From: Burkholderia sp. Ax-1719
GTDB lineage: Bacteria; Pseudomonadota; Gammaproteobacteria; Burkholderiales; Burkholderiaceae
DNA length: 64,000 nucleotides
Assembly (NCBI RefSeq): GCF_011753055.1
Contig: NZ_VWWJ01000003.1
Span: forward strand, 1-64,000
Direction of reading: 5' to 3'
The notes under the pieces are model-generated. The model saw nothing but the letters and a program-made list of their open reading frames with translations. It was not told the DNA's origin and searched no databases. Shown piece after piece: positions 34,699 through 43,501 of this stretch. A program made the translations under genes and the position numbers. Positions within the stretch are counted from its first letter, which is position 1. Each line of letters opens with the position of its first letter.

Positions 34699-37233
34699 TC
34701 AAGGCTTGTTCGTTTCGAACAGATCCATGATCTGCTGCTTCTCGCTCGACGTGACGCTCGGCGGCGTCATGCCGCCCGGACCCATGCTGCCGGTCGCGCC
34801 GCTGGCGTCGCTCGCTGCGCCCGCGGGCACGCCCGAATCCATGCCGATCGCCGAAACGAAGCCCGCACCCGGCGTCACATCCGAGTAGTAAAGCTCGCCG
34901 CCGATCGTGGTGATGCCGGCCGGCATCGGCGGCTCTTCCTGCGGGATGTTGCGCAGCGCCTGGCTCATGTAGTTCACCCAGATCGGCAATGCAAGCTGCG
35001 CACCGAACTCGCGGCTACCCAGGCTCTTCGGCTGGTCGTAACCCATCCACGCCACCGCAACCAGATTGCGCTGATAGCCCGCAAACCAGCCGTCGTGCGC
35101 ATCGTTGGTCGTACCGGTCTTGCCCTGCAGGTCGTCGCGATGCAGCACGTTGGTGCCTGCGCCCGTACCCGCCGTCGCCACCGAATGCAGCAGGCTGTTC
35201 ATGATGTACGCGTTGCGCGGCGTGAGCGTCTGCGGCGCATTCTGGCCCGCGACCAGCGGCTGTGCGCGCGACACCGGCTGACCGTGCGCATCGTCCACTT
35301 CGGCGATGAGGTACGGGTTGATGCGATAGCCGCCGTTGGCGAACACGCTATACGCGCCCGCCGACTGCAGCGGCGTCACCAGACCCGCGCCCAGCGCCAT
35401 CGGCAGATACGGCGGCGTCTTGTCCGCGTCGAAGCCGAAACGCTGCGTCACGTAGTCCTGTGCGTACTTGGTGCCGATGTACGACAGAATGCGGATCGAC
35501 ACGAGGTTCTTTGACTTCTGCAGCGCGAGGCGCATCGGCATCGGACCGTCGGGCTGGTCGTCGTCCTTCGGCTCCCACGCGTCGCCGCCCGGCGAGCTGG
35601 GCGGGAAATACAGCGGCGCATCGTTGATGATGGTCGCCGGTCCCAGACCCTTTTCGAGCGACGCCGAGTAGATGAACGGCTTGAAGCTCGAACCCGGCTG
35701 ACGCCAGGCCTGCGTGACGTGGTTGAACTTGTTCTTGTTGAAGTCAAAACCGCCGATCAGTGCGCGGATCGCGCCGTCCTGCGGCGTGAGCGACACCAGC
35801 GCGCCTTCCACCTGCGGCAACTGCGTGATCTGCCAGTTGTTTTTCTCGTCGGCGATCAGGCGCACGATCGAACCCGGACGGATCTTCAGCGCCTGCGAAG
35901 CACGCGTCGACAGACCCGACGCCGCGAAGCGCAGGCCCTCGCCCGTGATGTTGACCGAGGTGCCGTCGAGCAACTGCGCCGTCACGGACTTCGGACCCGC
36001 CTCGGTCACCACGGCCGAGACGATGTCGCCGTTGTCGGGGTGATCGGTGAGCGCGTCGTCGATCGCCTGGTCGCGGTCGTCGCCGGCGGCCGGCAGTTGC
36101 ACGAAGCCTTCCGGACCGCGATAGCCGTGACGGCGCTCGTAGTCCATCACGCCCTTGCGCACGGCCGCGTAGGCGGCGTTCTGATCGGCCGAATCGATGG
36201 TCGTGGTGACCGTGAGGCCGCGCGTATAGGTTTCGTCCTTGTACTGCGCGTACATCATCTGACGCACCATTTCCGCGACGTACTCGGCGTGCACGCTGTA
36301 TTCGGTGCCGGCGGTGCGTGTGCGCAGCGGCTCCTTCACGGCTTCGGCGTACTGGTCCTGGGTGATGTAGCCCAGATCGAGCATGCGCTTGAGGATGTAC
36401 TGCTGGCGAATCTTCGCGCGCTTCGGATTGACGATCGGGTTATACGCGGACGGCGCTTTCGGCAGGCCCGCGAGCATCGCCGCTTCGGCCAGCGTGATGT
36501 CCTTCAGATCCTTGCCGAAGTACACACGCGCCGCCGCCGAAAAGCCGTAGGCGCGCTGACCCAGATAAATCTGGTTCATGTAAAGCTCAAGGATCTGGTC
36601 CTTCGTGAGCGCGCGCTCGATCTTGTAGGCGAGCAGCATTTCGTAGATCTTGCGCGTGTAGGTCTTCTCGCTCGAGAGGAAGAAGTTACGCGCGACCTGC
36701 ATCGTGATCGTACTCGCGCCCTGCGACGCGCCGCCGTGCATCAGGTCGGCCACGCCTGCGCGCAGGATGCCGACGAAATCCACGCCGCCGTGTTCGTAGA
36801 AGCGGTAGTCCTCGATGGCGAGGACGGCCTTCTTCTGCACGTCGGGGATATCCTGGAAGCGCACCAGCTGGCGTCGCTCGTCGCCGAACTCGCCGATCAT
36901 CACGTGATCGGCCGTGTAGATGCGCAGCGGCACCTTCGGCTGATAGTTGGTGAGCGCGTCGAGCGAGGGCAACTGCGGCCCCATCACGACGAGCGCATAG
37001 CCGACGATCAGCGCGCCGACCACGGCAAGCGTGGCGAACAGGCCGAAGAAGCCCAGTGCGATCGACGAGAAGATGGAGCGCTTGCGCGGGCGCTCGTTGC
37101 GCGAACCGGAACCCGGATTCGAGCGCGGGTCGGAACGTGACTCGTCGCTACGCTGCTGGCGTCCGTTGTTGAAGGAGGGTTCCCGATCGTCGTTCGGGTA
37201 TTGCGGTGAAGGCGGTCGTTTGATGATAGGCAT
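34699..37233 (-). CDS. mrcA: Penicillin-binding protein 1A (bifunctional glycosyltransferase/transpeptidase)
   Basis: 844-residue inner-membrane peptidoglycan synthase. A disordered basic N-terminus is followed by a TM helix at about 53-80. The GT51 glycosyltransferase has catalytic EDYRFYEHGGVD and GASTITMQVARNFF. An OB-like insert follows, then the transpeptidase with SSFK (WRQPGSSFKPF), SKN and KTGTTND motifs. The C-terminal 45 residues are Gly/Ala/Pro-rich. The ATG at 37233 gives MPIIKRPPSPQYP. It faces away from the RHH-like gene. Confidence 0.96.
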   Translation of the reverse strand: MPIIKRPPSPQYPNDDREPSFNNGRQQRSDESRSDPRSNPGSGSRNERPRKRSIFSSIALGFFGLFATLAVVGALIVGYALVVMGPQLPSLDALTNYQPKVPLRIYTADHVMIGEFGDERRQLVRFQDIPDVQKKAVLAIEDYRFYEHGGVDFVGILRAGVADLMHGGASQGASTITMQVARNFFLSSEKTYTRKIYEMLLAYKIERALTKDQILELYMNQIYLGQRAYGFSAAARVYFGKDLKDITLAEAAMLAGLPKAPSAYNPIVNPKRAKIRQQYILKRMLDLGYITQDQYAEAVKEPLRTRTAGTEYSVHAEYVAEMVRQMMYAQYKDETYTRGLTVTTTIDSADQNAAYAAVRKGVMDYERRHGYRGPEGFVQLPAAGDDRDQAIDDALTDHPDNGDIVSAVVTEAGPKSVTAQLLDGTSVNITGEGLRFAASGLSTRASQALKIRPGSIVRLIADEKNNWQITQLPQVEGALVSLTPQDGAIRALIGGFDFNKNKFNHVTQAWRQPGSSFKPFIYSASLEKGLGPATIINDAPLYFPPSSPGGDAWEPKDDDQPDGPMPMRLALQKSKNLVSIRILSYIGTKYAQDYVTQRFGFDADKTPPYLPMALGAGLVTPLQSAGAYSVFANGGYRINPYLIAEVDDAHGQPVSRAQPLVAGQNAPQTLTPRNAYIMNSLLHSVATAGTGAGTNVLHRDDLQGKTGTTNDAHDGWFAGYQRNLVAVAWMGYDQPKSLGSREFGAQLALPIWVNYMSQALRNIPQEEPPMPAGITTIGGELYYSDVTPGAGFVSAIGMDSGVPAGAASDASGATGSMGPGGMTPPSVTSSEKQQIMDLFETNKP

Positions 37234-37360
37234 GACTGGAATGATTGGCGCGTCTCAAGCTGCGCCCCGGCTGCGCGCAATAAAGCACGCATAGATCTGA
37301 TCATGGCGTCATGGCGCCAATGCGGCGTAGACGACATCGCACCCCGAGTGCAATGCCGCG

Positions 37361-37392
37361 GCGTGACCGGCAACGCCCCCGTCCGGTCACGC
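37361..37392. other. Hairpin in the orphan-terminator region
   Basis: GCGTGACCGG (37361-37370) pairs with CCGGTCACGC (37383-37392) around a 12-nt loop. Confidence 0.5.
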
Positions 37393-37501
37393 GGCGCGCG
37401 GGTAAGACGCGCCGTCGCGTGGTCACTCTTTCAGCAACCTTTCGCGCAAAGCCTCTGAAGAATGCATCCGCGCGAAATGTAACAGCGCATTCTAAATAAA
37501 T

Positions 37502-37527
37502 CGCGCGCCGACGGTCGCGCTTTTTTT
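37502..37527 (+). terminator. Orphan intrinsic terminator
   Basis: A GCGCG...CGCGC stem with a GACGGTC-like centre, followed by seven T residues (37521-37527). No known plus-strand gene precedes it. Confidence 0.55.
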
Positions 37528-37788
37528 GTAAGAGTTTCCTGGACTCGGCTCAGAGCGCGCGATGGCTTCGGCTTCGTGACGGCACCTTGCGCCATCTGCG
37601 CGGTTCTGCGGAGAAAATATCGAATCGATGCGCGACTCGATATCGTAATGCGCGTTCATTATCCTTATGCGCGATACATTGTTGCGTGCGTTGACGGGCC
37701 CGCACGCGCATCTTTGCGTTGCACCGCGCGCGTCTCGTCTTATGATGGAAAGATTGCTGCACGCCTGCCCGTCTGCCATGAGCCGATC

Positions 37789-38367
37789 ATGAACAAGCCC
37801 AGCGAACGCATCGTCGTCTTCGTCACGCCCGCCCAGAAACGTGCGATCTCCGCCACGGCCGACGAACTCGGCATCAGCGTCAGCGAACTGATGCGGCGCG
37901 CCGTGATCGCCTTCAGCGCAACCAGCGATCAGGTGAAGGCCGCGAGCATCGTCGACCGGCTGAACGCCCCGCGCGAACCGGATGCGCTTGCTCAGGTACT
38001 GCGCAAAGCGGCAAAGCCGCTGCGTGTGGGACGCGGCGCGGGATTCCGGCCCTCTGCGCAAGCGCAGCCGCAGGCGCAGGAAGAACCCGCCGCCGACGAC
38101 GACGCCCCGCAAGAGGCCCCCGCCCAGAATCACGCCGAACGCGAACTGGCCCAGACCGTTGCGCGCCTCGCCGCCGAAGCGCATGCAGCCGAATCCGCGG
38201 AATCCGAAGCCGATGTAGAGAATTCACATTCCGATACCGTACATTTGCGTGAAGTCCCACCCGTGCAGTCGCTCAGTAACGCGCCATTCGCGCGCACGCA
38301 GCGCGTGCACGACGAGGCAGACGATCCCGACAGCGACGCTGCCCCCGAAGGCGGAAGATTCGCCTGA
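37789..38367 (+). CDS. Ribbon-helix-helix-like protein with a low-complexity tail
   Basis: 192 residues from ATG 37789. The first 50 residues (SERIVVFVTPAQKRAISATA, ELGISVSELMRRAVIAF) look like an Arc/MobC-type ribbon-helix-helix DNA-binding fold. The rest is Gln/Ala/Glu/Pro-rich and probably disordered. It precedes pspA on the same strand by 382 bp and may regulate it or be unrelated. Upstream in-frame codons show no conserved features. Confidence 0.7.
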   Translation: MNKPSERIVVFVTPAQKRAISATADELGISVSELMRRAVIAFSATSDQVKAASIVDRLNAPREPDALAQVLRKAAKPLRVGRGAGFRPSAQAQPQAQEEPAADDDAPQEAPAQNHAERELAQTVARLAAEAHAAESAESEADVENSHSDTVHLREVPPVQSLSNAPFARTQRVHDEADDPDSDAAPEGGRFA

Positions 38368-38749
38368 GTTTCGCAGCCAGACGGGGCTATCGTCATCATG
38401 GGCGGCAACAGTCTATGCGGACCTTTAAGTCCCTTTTAAGAGACCCCGTGGTGTAATATCCGCGAGCATTGCGGGCTGGCCAGACGATCGAAACGTTGAC
38501 GTAAGGTTTTGTCCGCACGGGCAATGCAGCTGATGCAATCGCACACCGTGAGTATTTTTCGATCACGCACCGCTTGTCTCTATTGCAATTGCCCGAAGCG
38601 CCCCGATTTTCGCGCTGCATGCGCAGCCCGCACAAAGCGGCGTAAGCTGAATGCGAAATGAATCGCACACGGCAAACGCAGCGCGGCATGTACGCACGTA
38701 CTGCGGCCTCAATTGAAACTGGCCGATCTCATTACACCGGAGGAATTCC
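38368..38749 (+). other. Region upstream of pspA (382 bp)
   Basis: No gene recognised. TAATAT at 38454-38459 is a possible -10 box. I found no sigma-54 GG-N10-GC element of the sort that drives pspA in enterobacteria. The short direct TTTAAG/TTTTAAG elements at 38424-38440 are the only other notable pattern. Confidence 0.35.
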
Positions 38750-39430
38750 ATGTCGCTTTTCGACTCCATCTCCCGCACGGTCAAGGGTCTCCTGAACGAC
38801 GCGGCCGATTCCGTGCAGGACCCGTCGCGCGACGCGCGCCAGATCGTGCGCGAACTCGACGACAGCATCGGGAAAGCCGAGAACTCGCTCGTCGAGATCC
38901 AGGCACAGGTCGCGATGCAGCAAAGCAAGCGCGACGTGGCCGCCGACAAGGCGAAGAAGTACGAGGACGGCGCGAAGCGCGCGCTGCAATCGGGCGACGA
39001 AGCACTCGCCCGTGAAGCACTCGGCGCGCAGTCGACCGCCGAAGCCGAACGCGATGCGCTCGCCGCTGAACTCGCCAAGCTCGAACCGTCGGTCGATCAG
39101 CTCAAACAGCAGATCGACGACATGCGCTCGCGTCGCAACGACCTGAACGCACGCTCGAACATCCTGCAAGCCAAGCAGCAGATCGCCCAGGCCAAGGACA
39201 CCGCGGCCACGGCGCTCGGCGGTATCGGCGGCAAGAATCTTGCGCAGGACTTCCAGAAGCTCGAAGACAAGGTGAACCTGTCGAACGCCCGCTCGGACGC
39301 CCGCCTGAATTCGGCGGACACCTCCAGCGGCAAGGCGCTCGAAGACAAGCTCGCCGCGCTCAACAAGGGCCCGTCGGTGGATGACCGCCTCGAAGCCCTG
39401 AAAAGGCAGCTCAATACGCCGGCGCAGTAA
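38750..39430 (+). CDS. pspA: PspA/IM30-family membrane-stress protein
   Basis: 226-residue almost entirely helical protein starting MSLFDSISRTVKGLLNDAAD, an amphipathic membrane-binding helix. Long coiled coils follow (DARQIVRELDDSIGKAENSL; QLKQQIDDMRSRRNDLNARS). PspA/IM30/Vipp1 proteins form ESCRT-III-like assemblies on damaged inner membrane. GGAGGAATTCC precedes the ATG. pspBC are absent; the next gene is a TPR membrane protein, so this is not the enterobacterial psp operon. Confidence 0.9.
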   Translation: MSLFDSISRTVKGLLNDAADSVQDPSRDARQIVRELDDSIGKAENSLVEIQAQVAMQQSKRDVAADKAKKYEDGAKRALQSGDEALAREALGAQSTAEAERDALAAELAKLEPSVDQLKQQIDDMRSRRNDLNARSNILQAKQQIAQAKDTAATALGGIGGKNLAQDFQKLEDKVNLSNARSDARLNSADTSSGKALEDKLAALNKGPSVDDRLEALKRQLNTPAQ

Positions 39431-39538
39431 CGCGCCGCGCGTGACGGATGCGGCGCGGCGCTTAGGTGTTTCGAGCGCCGTACCGCATCCACGTAACGTA
39501 TGTCATGGAGACGGGCGACAAGCCGCCCGGCCTGCAAC

Positions 39539-40711
39539 ATGAAAAAGTTTCTTGTCGCTGTTTTCGCATCGCTCGCCTTCGTGAGCGGTCTGGCGTTCGC
39601 CGTGCCGAGCGTGCAGCAGATCGAATCCGCGATGTCGCAAGGCGACTGGCAGCGCGCGGACTCGGGTCTCACCGAAGTTCTGCAGGCGCACCCGGACAAT
39701 GCCCGCGCGCACTATCTGTACGCGCAGGTGCTCAATCGTGAGGGCCGCTACGCCGACGCCCTCACGCAGGTCGAGCAGGCGAAATCGCTCGATCCGCAGA
39801 TCCGCTTTACGCAGCCGCAGCGTTTTGCGCAGGTCGAAGCGAAGATCCGCTCCGACGCTACGCGCGCAGGCGCCACATCGACGAGCCGCACGAGCAATCC
39901 GTTCGCGCAGCAATCGGCCGCTCCCGCCGCGATGGCCGCCGCCGCAGCGCCGCAGCATCACGGCCCCGGCATGGGCATGTGGATCGGCATTGCGATTGTC
40001 GTGATCGGCATTGCGCTGGTGCTGCGCTGGACGCTGCGCCGCGCGAAGTCGAATGACGACGCCAAGGCCGGCGACGACCGCCGCGACCAGCTCAAGCGCG
40101 CCACCGACCTGCTCACCGCCGTGCGCTCGCTCAAGCTCGACGTAAAGCTCTCGACCGCTACCGGTCACGAAGCGCTCGAAAAGGACGTGGAAGCGTTCGA
40201 GGCGCAACTGCGCAGCGTGGTCGAAAAGCTGTCGGGCAGCACGAGCCCGGTCGCGCCCTACGAGATCGAAGATCTGGAGCGCCAGTTCGCAAGCCTCAAG
40301 GCGCGCGCCGAAGGCCGTCCCGATCCGAACGCACAGGCCGCCGCGCCGGGTTCGTATGGCGGCGATTCGCCCTACGCCCGTGAAGCCGATGCGGCGTTCG
40401 GTCGTCAGCCGCAATATCCGCCCCAGTACCCGCCGCAACAGCAACCGCAGGTCATCGTCCAGCAAGGCGGTGGCGGCATGGGTGGCATGGGCGGCCTGCT
40501 GACCGGCGTGCTGCTGGGCGAGGCGCTCAATTCGGGCCGCGATCGCGTGGTTGAACGCGACGTGATCGTCGATCGCGACGACGACCGCCGTCGTGGCGGC
40601 AACAACGATGGCGGCGTCGACTACGGCCAGGGCTCCAACGACTGGAACGACAACTCGGGTGGCGGCGTCGACATGGGCAGCAACGACTCCTCCGACGACT
40701 GGAATTCCTGA
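39539..40711 (+). CDS. TPR-containing membrane protein with Gly/Asp-rich tail
   Basis: 390 residues. The signal peptide is MKKFLVAVFASLAFVSGLAFA. A TPR-like region at 25-100 includes GLTEVLQAHPDNARAHYLYA. A membrane helix is near 145-165 (GMWIGIAIVVIGIALVL) and a helical cytosolic domain follows. The C-terminus has Gln/Pro stretches, GGGGMGGMGGLLTGVLLGEA and an Asp/Asn/Gly-rich end. The start has no strong ribosome binding site. Being 108 bp after pspA, it may be a PspA partner; this is inference. Confidence 0.8.
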   Translation: MKKFLVAVFASLAFVSGLAFAVPSVQQIESAMSQGDWQRADSGLTEVLQAHPDNARAHYLYAQVLNREGRYADALTQVEQAKSLDPQIRFTQPQRFAQVEAKIRSDATRAGATSTSRTSNPFAQQSAAPAAMAAAAAPQHHGPGMGMWIGIAIVVIGIALVLRWTLRRAKSNDDAKAGDDRRDQLKRATDLLTAVRSLKLDVKLSTATGHEALEKDVEAFEAQLRSVVEKLSGSTSPVAPYEIEDLERQFASLKARAEGRPDPNAQAAAPGSYGGDSPYAREADAAFGRQPQYPPQYPPQQQPQVIVQQGGGGMGGMGGLLTGVLLGEALNSGRDRVVERDVIVDRDDDRRRGGNNDGGVDYGQGSNDWNDNSGGGVDMGSNDSSDDWNS

Positions 40712-40738
40712 GCGTCGCCTGATTGCCGATCTGTCCAG

Positions 40739-40768
40739 ACGGGCTCCTTCGCGGAGCCCGTTTTGTTT
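40739..40768 (+). terminator. Terminator after the TPR membrane protein
   Basis: ACGGGCTCC, loop TTCGC, GGAGCCCGT and then TTTGTTT. Confidence 0.85.
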
Positions 40769-40800
40769 GATCGGCGCAGAAAATTTCAAAGCAGAGAGAT

Positions 40801-42291
40801 ATGGCCACTCACAGGGGCGCACCGGCAGCCACGCCGCGCATCGCAATCGTCGGCAGCGGCTTTTCCGGCATCGGCATGGCGATCCAGTTGCGGCGCATGG
40901 GGATCGAAACGTTCACCGTCTATGAAGCAGCCGCAAGCCTCGGCGGCACCTGGCGCGATAACGCCTATCCCGGCGCGGCCTGCGACGTTCCTTCGCACCT
41001 CTATTCATTTTCCTTCGAGCCGAACCCCGACTGGACACGCACCTACGCGCCGCAGCGCGAAATTCTTGCTTATCTGGAAGGTTGCGCGCGCAAGTATGAC
41101 GTCGAGCGCTTTATCTCGTGGCGTTCGCGCGTGAGCGCCGCGCGCTTCGACGCGGCGCGCGGCGTGTGGAGCATCGAAATCGAGCGTGACGGTGCGATGC
41201 AGACTGTCGAGGCCGATCTGTTGATCGCCGCCAACGGACCGCTCTCGCGCCCCGCTCTCCCCGCCATCGCCGGGCTCGAACGCTTCGAGGGCAAGCTGTT
41301 TCATTCGGCGCGCTGGGACCATGATTACGCGCTCGAAGGCAAGCGCGTGGCCGTGATCGGCACGGGCGCAAGCGCCATTCAGTTTGTGCCGCGCATTCAG
41401 CCGCGCGTGGCGCAGCTCACGGTGTTCCAGCGCACGCCGCCGTGGATCATGCCGCGCCGCGACCGCGCCATCGATGCGCGCCGCCGCTGGATGTATCGGC
41501 ATGTGCCCTTCGCGCAGCGTCTGGCGCGCGCGGCGATCTACTGTCAACTCGAATCGCGCGCCTTGGGTTTCGTGGTGAATCAGCGCCTGCTCAATGCGCC
41601 GATGAAATTCGCGCGCAACTATCTCGCGCACAAGGTCAAGGATGCCGCGCTGCGCGCCAAGCTCGCGCCCGACTACGCGCTGGGCTGCAAGCGCGTCCTG
41701 CTGTCGAGCGACTATTTGCCGGCGCTTACGCAGTCGAATGTCGCACTGCTGACCGATCCGATTCGGGAAGTCGTCGCCGATGGCATCGTGACCGCCGACG
41801 GCGTTCATCGCGCGTTCGACGCGATCGTCTGCGGCACGGGCTTTCAGGTCAACGATGTGGATGCGCCGTTTCACGTCAGCGGCCTGAATGGCGCGGATCT
41901 GGGCGAAGCGTGGCGGCGCGATGGTCCGCAGGCCTATCTGGGCGCCAGCGTCGCGGGCTTCCCGAATCTCTTTTTCGTGATCGGGCCGAACACGGGCCTC
42001 GGCCACAACTCGATGATCTACATGATCGAGTCGCAGATCCGCTATATCGCCGATTGCATCCGCGAACTGCAGCGCCGCGGCGCACGCACGATGACTGTGC
42101 GTCCGGACGTGCAGCGCGCCTACAACGACGACTTGCAGGCGCAACTGCAACGCACGGTCTGGACCTCGGGTTGCCACAGCTGGTATCAGACGAGCAGCGG
42201 CAAGGTCACGTCGCTCTGGCCGGGATTTACCTTTACGTTCCGGCGCAAGACGAAACGCGTGCGCGCGAGCGATTACGAGTTTTCGCGCTAG
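40801..42291 (+). CDS. Baeyer-Villiger-type flavin monooxygenase
   Basis: 496-residue FAD/NADPH-dependent oxygenase. The FAD motif GSGFSG is at 18-23. The BVMO fingerprint-like FEGKLFHSARWDHDY is near 161-175, and the second nucleotide motif GTGASAIQF near 187. GGTWRDNAYPGAACDVPSHL is typical of this group. The substrate is unknown. Its TAG stop shares CTAG (42288-42291) with the stop of the convergent methyltransferase. Confidence 0.9.
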   Translation: MATHRGAPAATPRIAIVGSGFSGIGMAIQLRRMGIETFTVYEAAASLGGTWRDNAYPGAACDVPSHLYSFSFEPNPDWTRTYAPQREILAYLEGCARKYDVERFISWRSRVSAARFDAARGVWSIEIERDGAMQTVEADLLIAANGPLSRPALPAIAGLERFEGKLFHSARWDHDYALEGKRVAVIGTGASAIQFVPRIQPRVAQLTVFQRTPPWIMPRRDRAIDARRRWMYRHVPFAQRLARAAIYCQLESRALGFVVNQRLLNAPMKFARNYLAHKVKDAALRAKLAPDYALGCKRVLLSSDYLPALTQSNVALLTDPIREVVADGIVTADGVHRAFDAIVCGTGFQVNDVDAPFHVSGLNGADLGEAWRRDGPQAYLGASVAGFPNLFFVIGPNTGLGHNSMIYMIESQIRYIADCIRELQRRGARTMTVRPDVQRAYNDDLQAQLQRTVWTSGCHSWYQTSSGKVTSLWPGFTFTFRRKTKRVRASDYEFSR

Positions 42292-43055
42292 CGTAGCGGT
42301 TTGCCCGCAAACACCCGCGTTTCGTAGGCGAAGTTCACGCGGCCGTCCTGCTGGGTTGCGTCGAACAACTCGCGTAGCGCGGCGAGCATCGGCTCGTGGC
42401 GCGGATCGCCGGGCTTGGGCGCGTAGGAAGAAGACGCCAGGCGCCCGCTCAGCCCGTCGAAATCGAGCAACTGCGCGTTCGGGAACACGGTCTTCTGCTC
42501 GAAGCCGTCGCCGAACCAGTCGGCCATGGCGTCGTCGGTGGGATAGCTTTCGGCGACGCTCGCGTAGTCTTCGGAAAAGCGCTGAAGCAAGGCCTCATAG
42601 CCCTCCAGGAACGCCGATCCTTTGAGCTTGCGGCTATTCCAGAACAGCACGATCTTGCCGCGCGGTTTGAGGATGCGCGCGAATTCGCGGCGCGTTCCCG
42701 CCTTGTCGAACCAGTGGAAGGCTTGCGCAGCGGTCACGAGATCCACGCTTGCATCGGGCAAGGTGGTGGCTTCCGCTGTGCCGGCCACGCTGCGGTACGC
42801 CGGATAATCCGCGAGGAAGCGGTCAGCCGCTTCGCGCATCGCGGCGTTCGGCTCGACCGCCACGACCGGATGACCCGCGTCCAGAAAGAGCTTCGAGGAA
42901 ATACCCGTGCCCGCGCCGATGTCCGCGACGCTTGCGGCAGGCGCCACGCCACATTCGACATGCACGAAGGTCGCGACTTCGCGCGGATAGGTGGGACGGT
43001 ACTTCACGTAGTCTGCGACCCGGTCGGTGAAACGCCGGGTGGAATCGTCGATCAT
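42288..43055 (-). CDS. SAM-dependent methyltransferase
   Basis: 255 residues, class I methyltransferase fold: motif I VADIGAGTGISSKLFL near 44-60, VAVEPN and TAQAFHWFD as motifs II/IV. The substrate is unknown. ATG 43055 (MIDDSTRRFTDRV) has AAGGG about 8 nt upstream. It is convergent with the monooxygenase; the two stop codons overlap. Confidence 0.88.
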   Translation of the reverse strand: MIDDSTRRFTDRVADYVKYRPTYPREVATFVHVECGVAPAASVADIGAGTGISSKLFLDAGHPVVAVEPNAAMREAADRFLADYPAYRSVAGTAEATTLPDASVDLVTAAQAFHWFDKAGTRREFARILKPRGKIVLFWNSRKLKGSAFLEGYEALLQRFSEDYASVAESYPTDDAMADWFGDGFEQKTVFPNAQLLDFDGLSGRLASSSYAPKPGDPRHEPMLAALRELFDATQQDGRVNFAYETRVFAGKPLR

Positions 43056-43176
43056 CCTGTGCCCTTGTGTCGTGTCCGCGTGCGCCGCCGCTGTCACTCG
43101 AACGCACGCAGTACGTCAAACCGTCGCGGCGCGCCCTCGCGAGCCCACCGCACCCCGTTATCCGCCGCAGGCGCCG

Positions 43177-43305
43177 TCAGGTGCCGCTCAGCAGCTTGAG
43201 CAGTCCTAGCAGGAAGCGGCAGACCATGACGATCAGCTCCCAGAGCTGGATCAGTTGCTGCCAGAGCGTACTAATTGCGCCCTCTTTAAAAATCGTTTCA
43301 ATCAT
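43177..43305 (-). CDS. Putative 42-residue hydrophobic microprotein
   Basis: ATG to TGA on the minus strand. The start is MIETIFKEGAISTLWQQLIQ and the C-terminal half is a Leu/Val/Ile-rich segment ending in LLGLLKLLSGT, a probable single membrane or amphipathic helix. GGA is about 8 nt upstream of the ATG, a weak ribosome binding site. It lies downstream of the pot terminator and 120 bp upstream of the methyltransferase start. It may be a leader peptide, a small toxin or a chance ORF. Confidence 0.35.
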   Translation of the reverse strand: MIETIFKEGAISTLWQQLIQLWELIVMVCRFLLGLLKLLSGT

Positions 43306-43432
43306 CGTGTTCCGCTTTGAATCCTGGCCTGACGCGCCAGAGCCGCGAGCCACATTTGTTCACGATCATAGCGCCTCGTCGCCTGGTCACGCTAAAACGC
43401 CCTGCCAGCCATCGTGCCCTGAAAGCCGCCGA

Positions 43433-43475
43433 AAAAAGCAAAACGGCGCGTGGACCGAAGCCCACGCGCCGTTTT
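43433..43475 (-). terminator. Terminator of the potFGHI operon
   Basis: Arms AAAACGGCGCGTGG (43440-43453) and CCACGCGCCGTTTT (43462-43475) with an 8-nt loop. On the minus strand the stem is followed by TTTTGCTTTTTT. The AAAA side makes it potentially bidirectional. Confidence 0.85.
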
Positions 43476-43501
43476 CGTACCGCAGCCCAGAGGCCTGAGC
43501 G

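Larger units (their letters stand above)
37234..37788 (+). other. Divergent mrcA/RHH-like intergenic region with orphan terminator (555 bp)
   Basis: It should carry both promoters. A 10-bp-arm hairpin (37361-37392) and a plus-strand intrinsic terminator (37502-37527) occur although no annotated plus-strand gene ends there. A 62-codon Arg-rich frame (37311-37499) ends 2 bp before that terminator. Either a small RNA or a small basic protein may be encoded. Confidence 0.4.
43056..43501 (-). other. Region between methyltransferase and potI (446 bp)
   Basis: It contains a 42-residue hydrophobic small ORF (43177-43305, listed) and the pot operon terminator (43433-43475). The rest is AT-moderate and unassigned. 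Confidence 0.5.

Noticed and set aside
34443..34888. Short ORFs across the DnaA-box region (60, 79 and 132 codons)
   Set aside because: No ribosome binding sites, composition unlike neighbours, and they run through the terminator hairpins and into mrcA antisense.
38368..38749. Sigma-54 promoter for pspA
   Set aside because: No TGGCAC-N5-TTGCA-like element was found upstream, so I did not call one.
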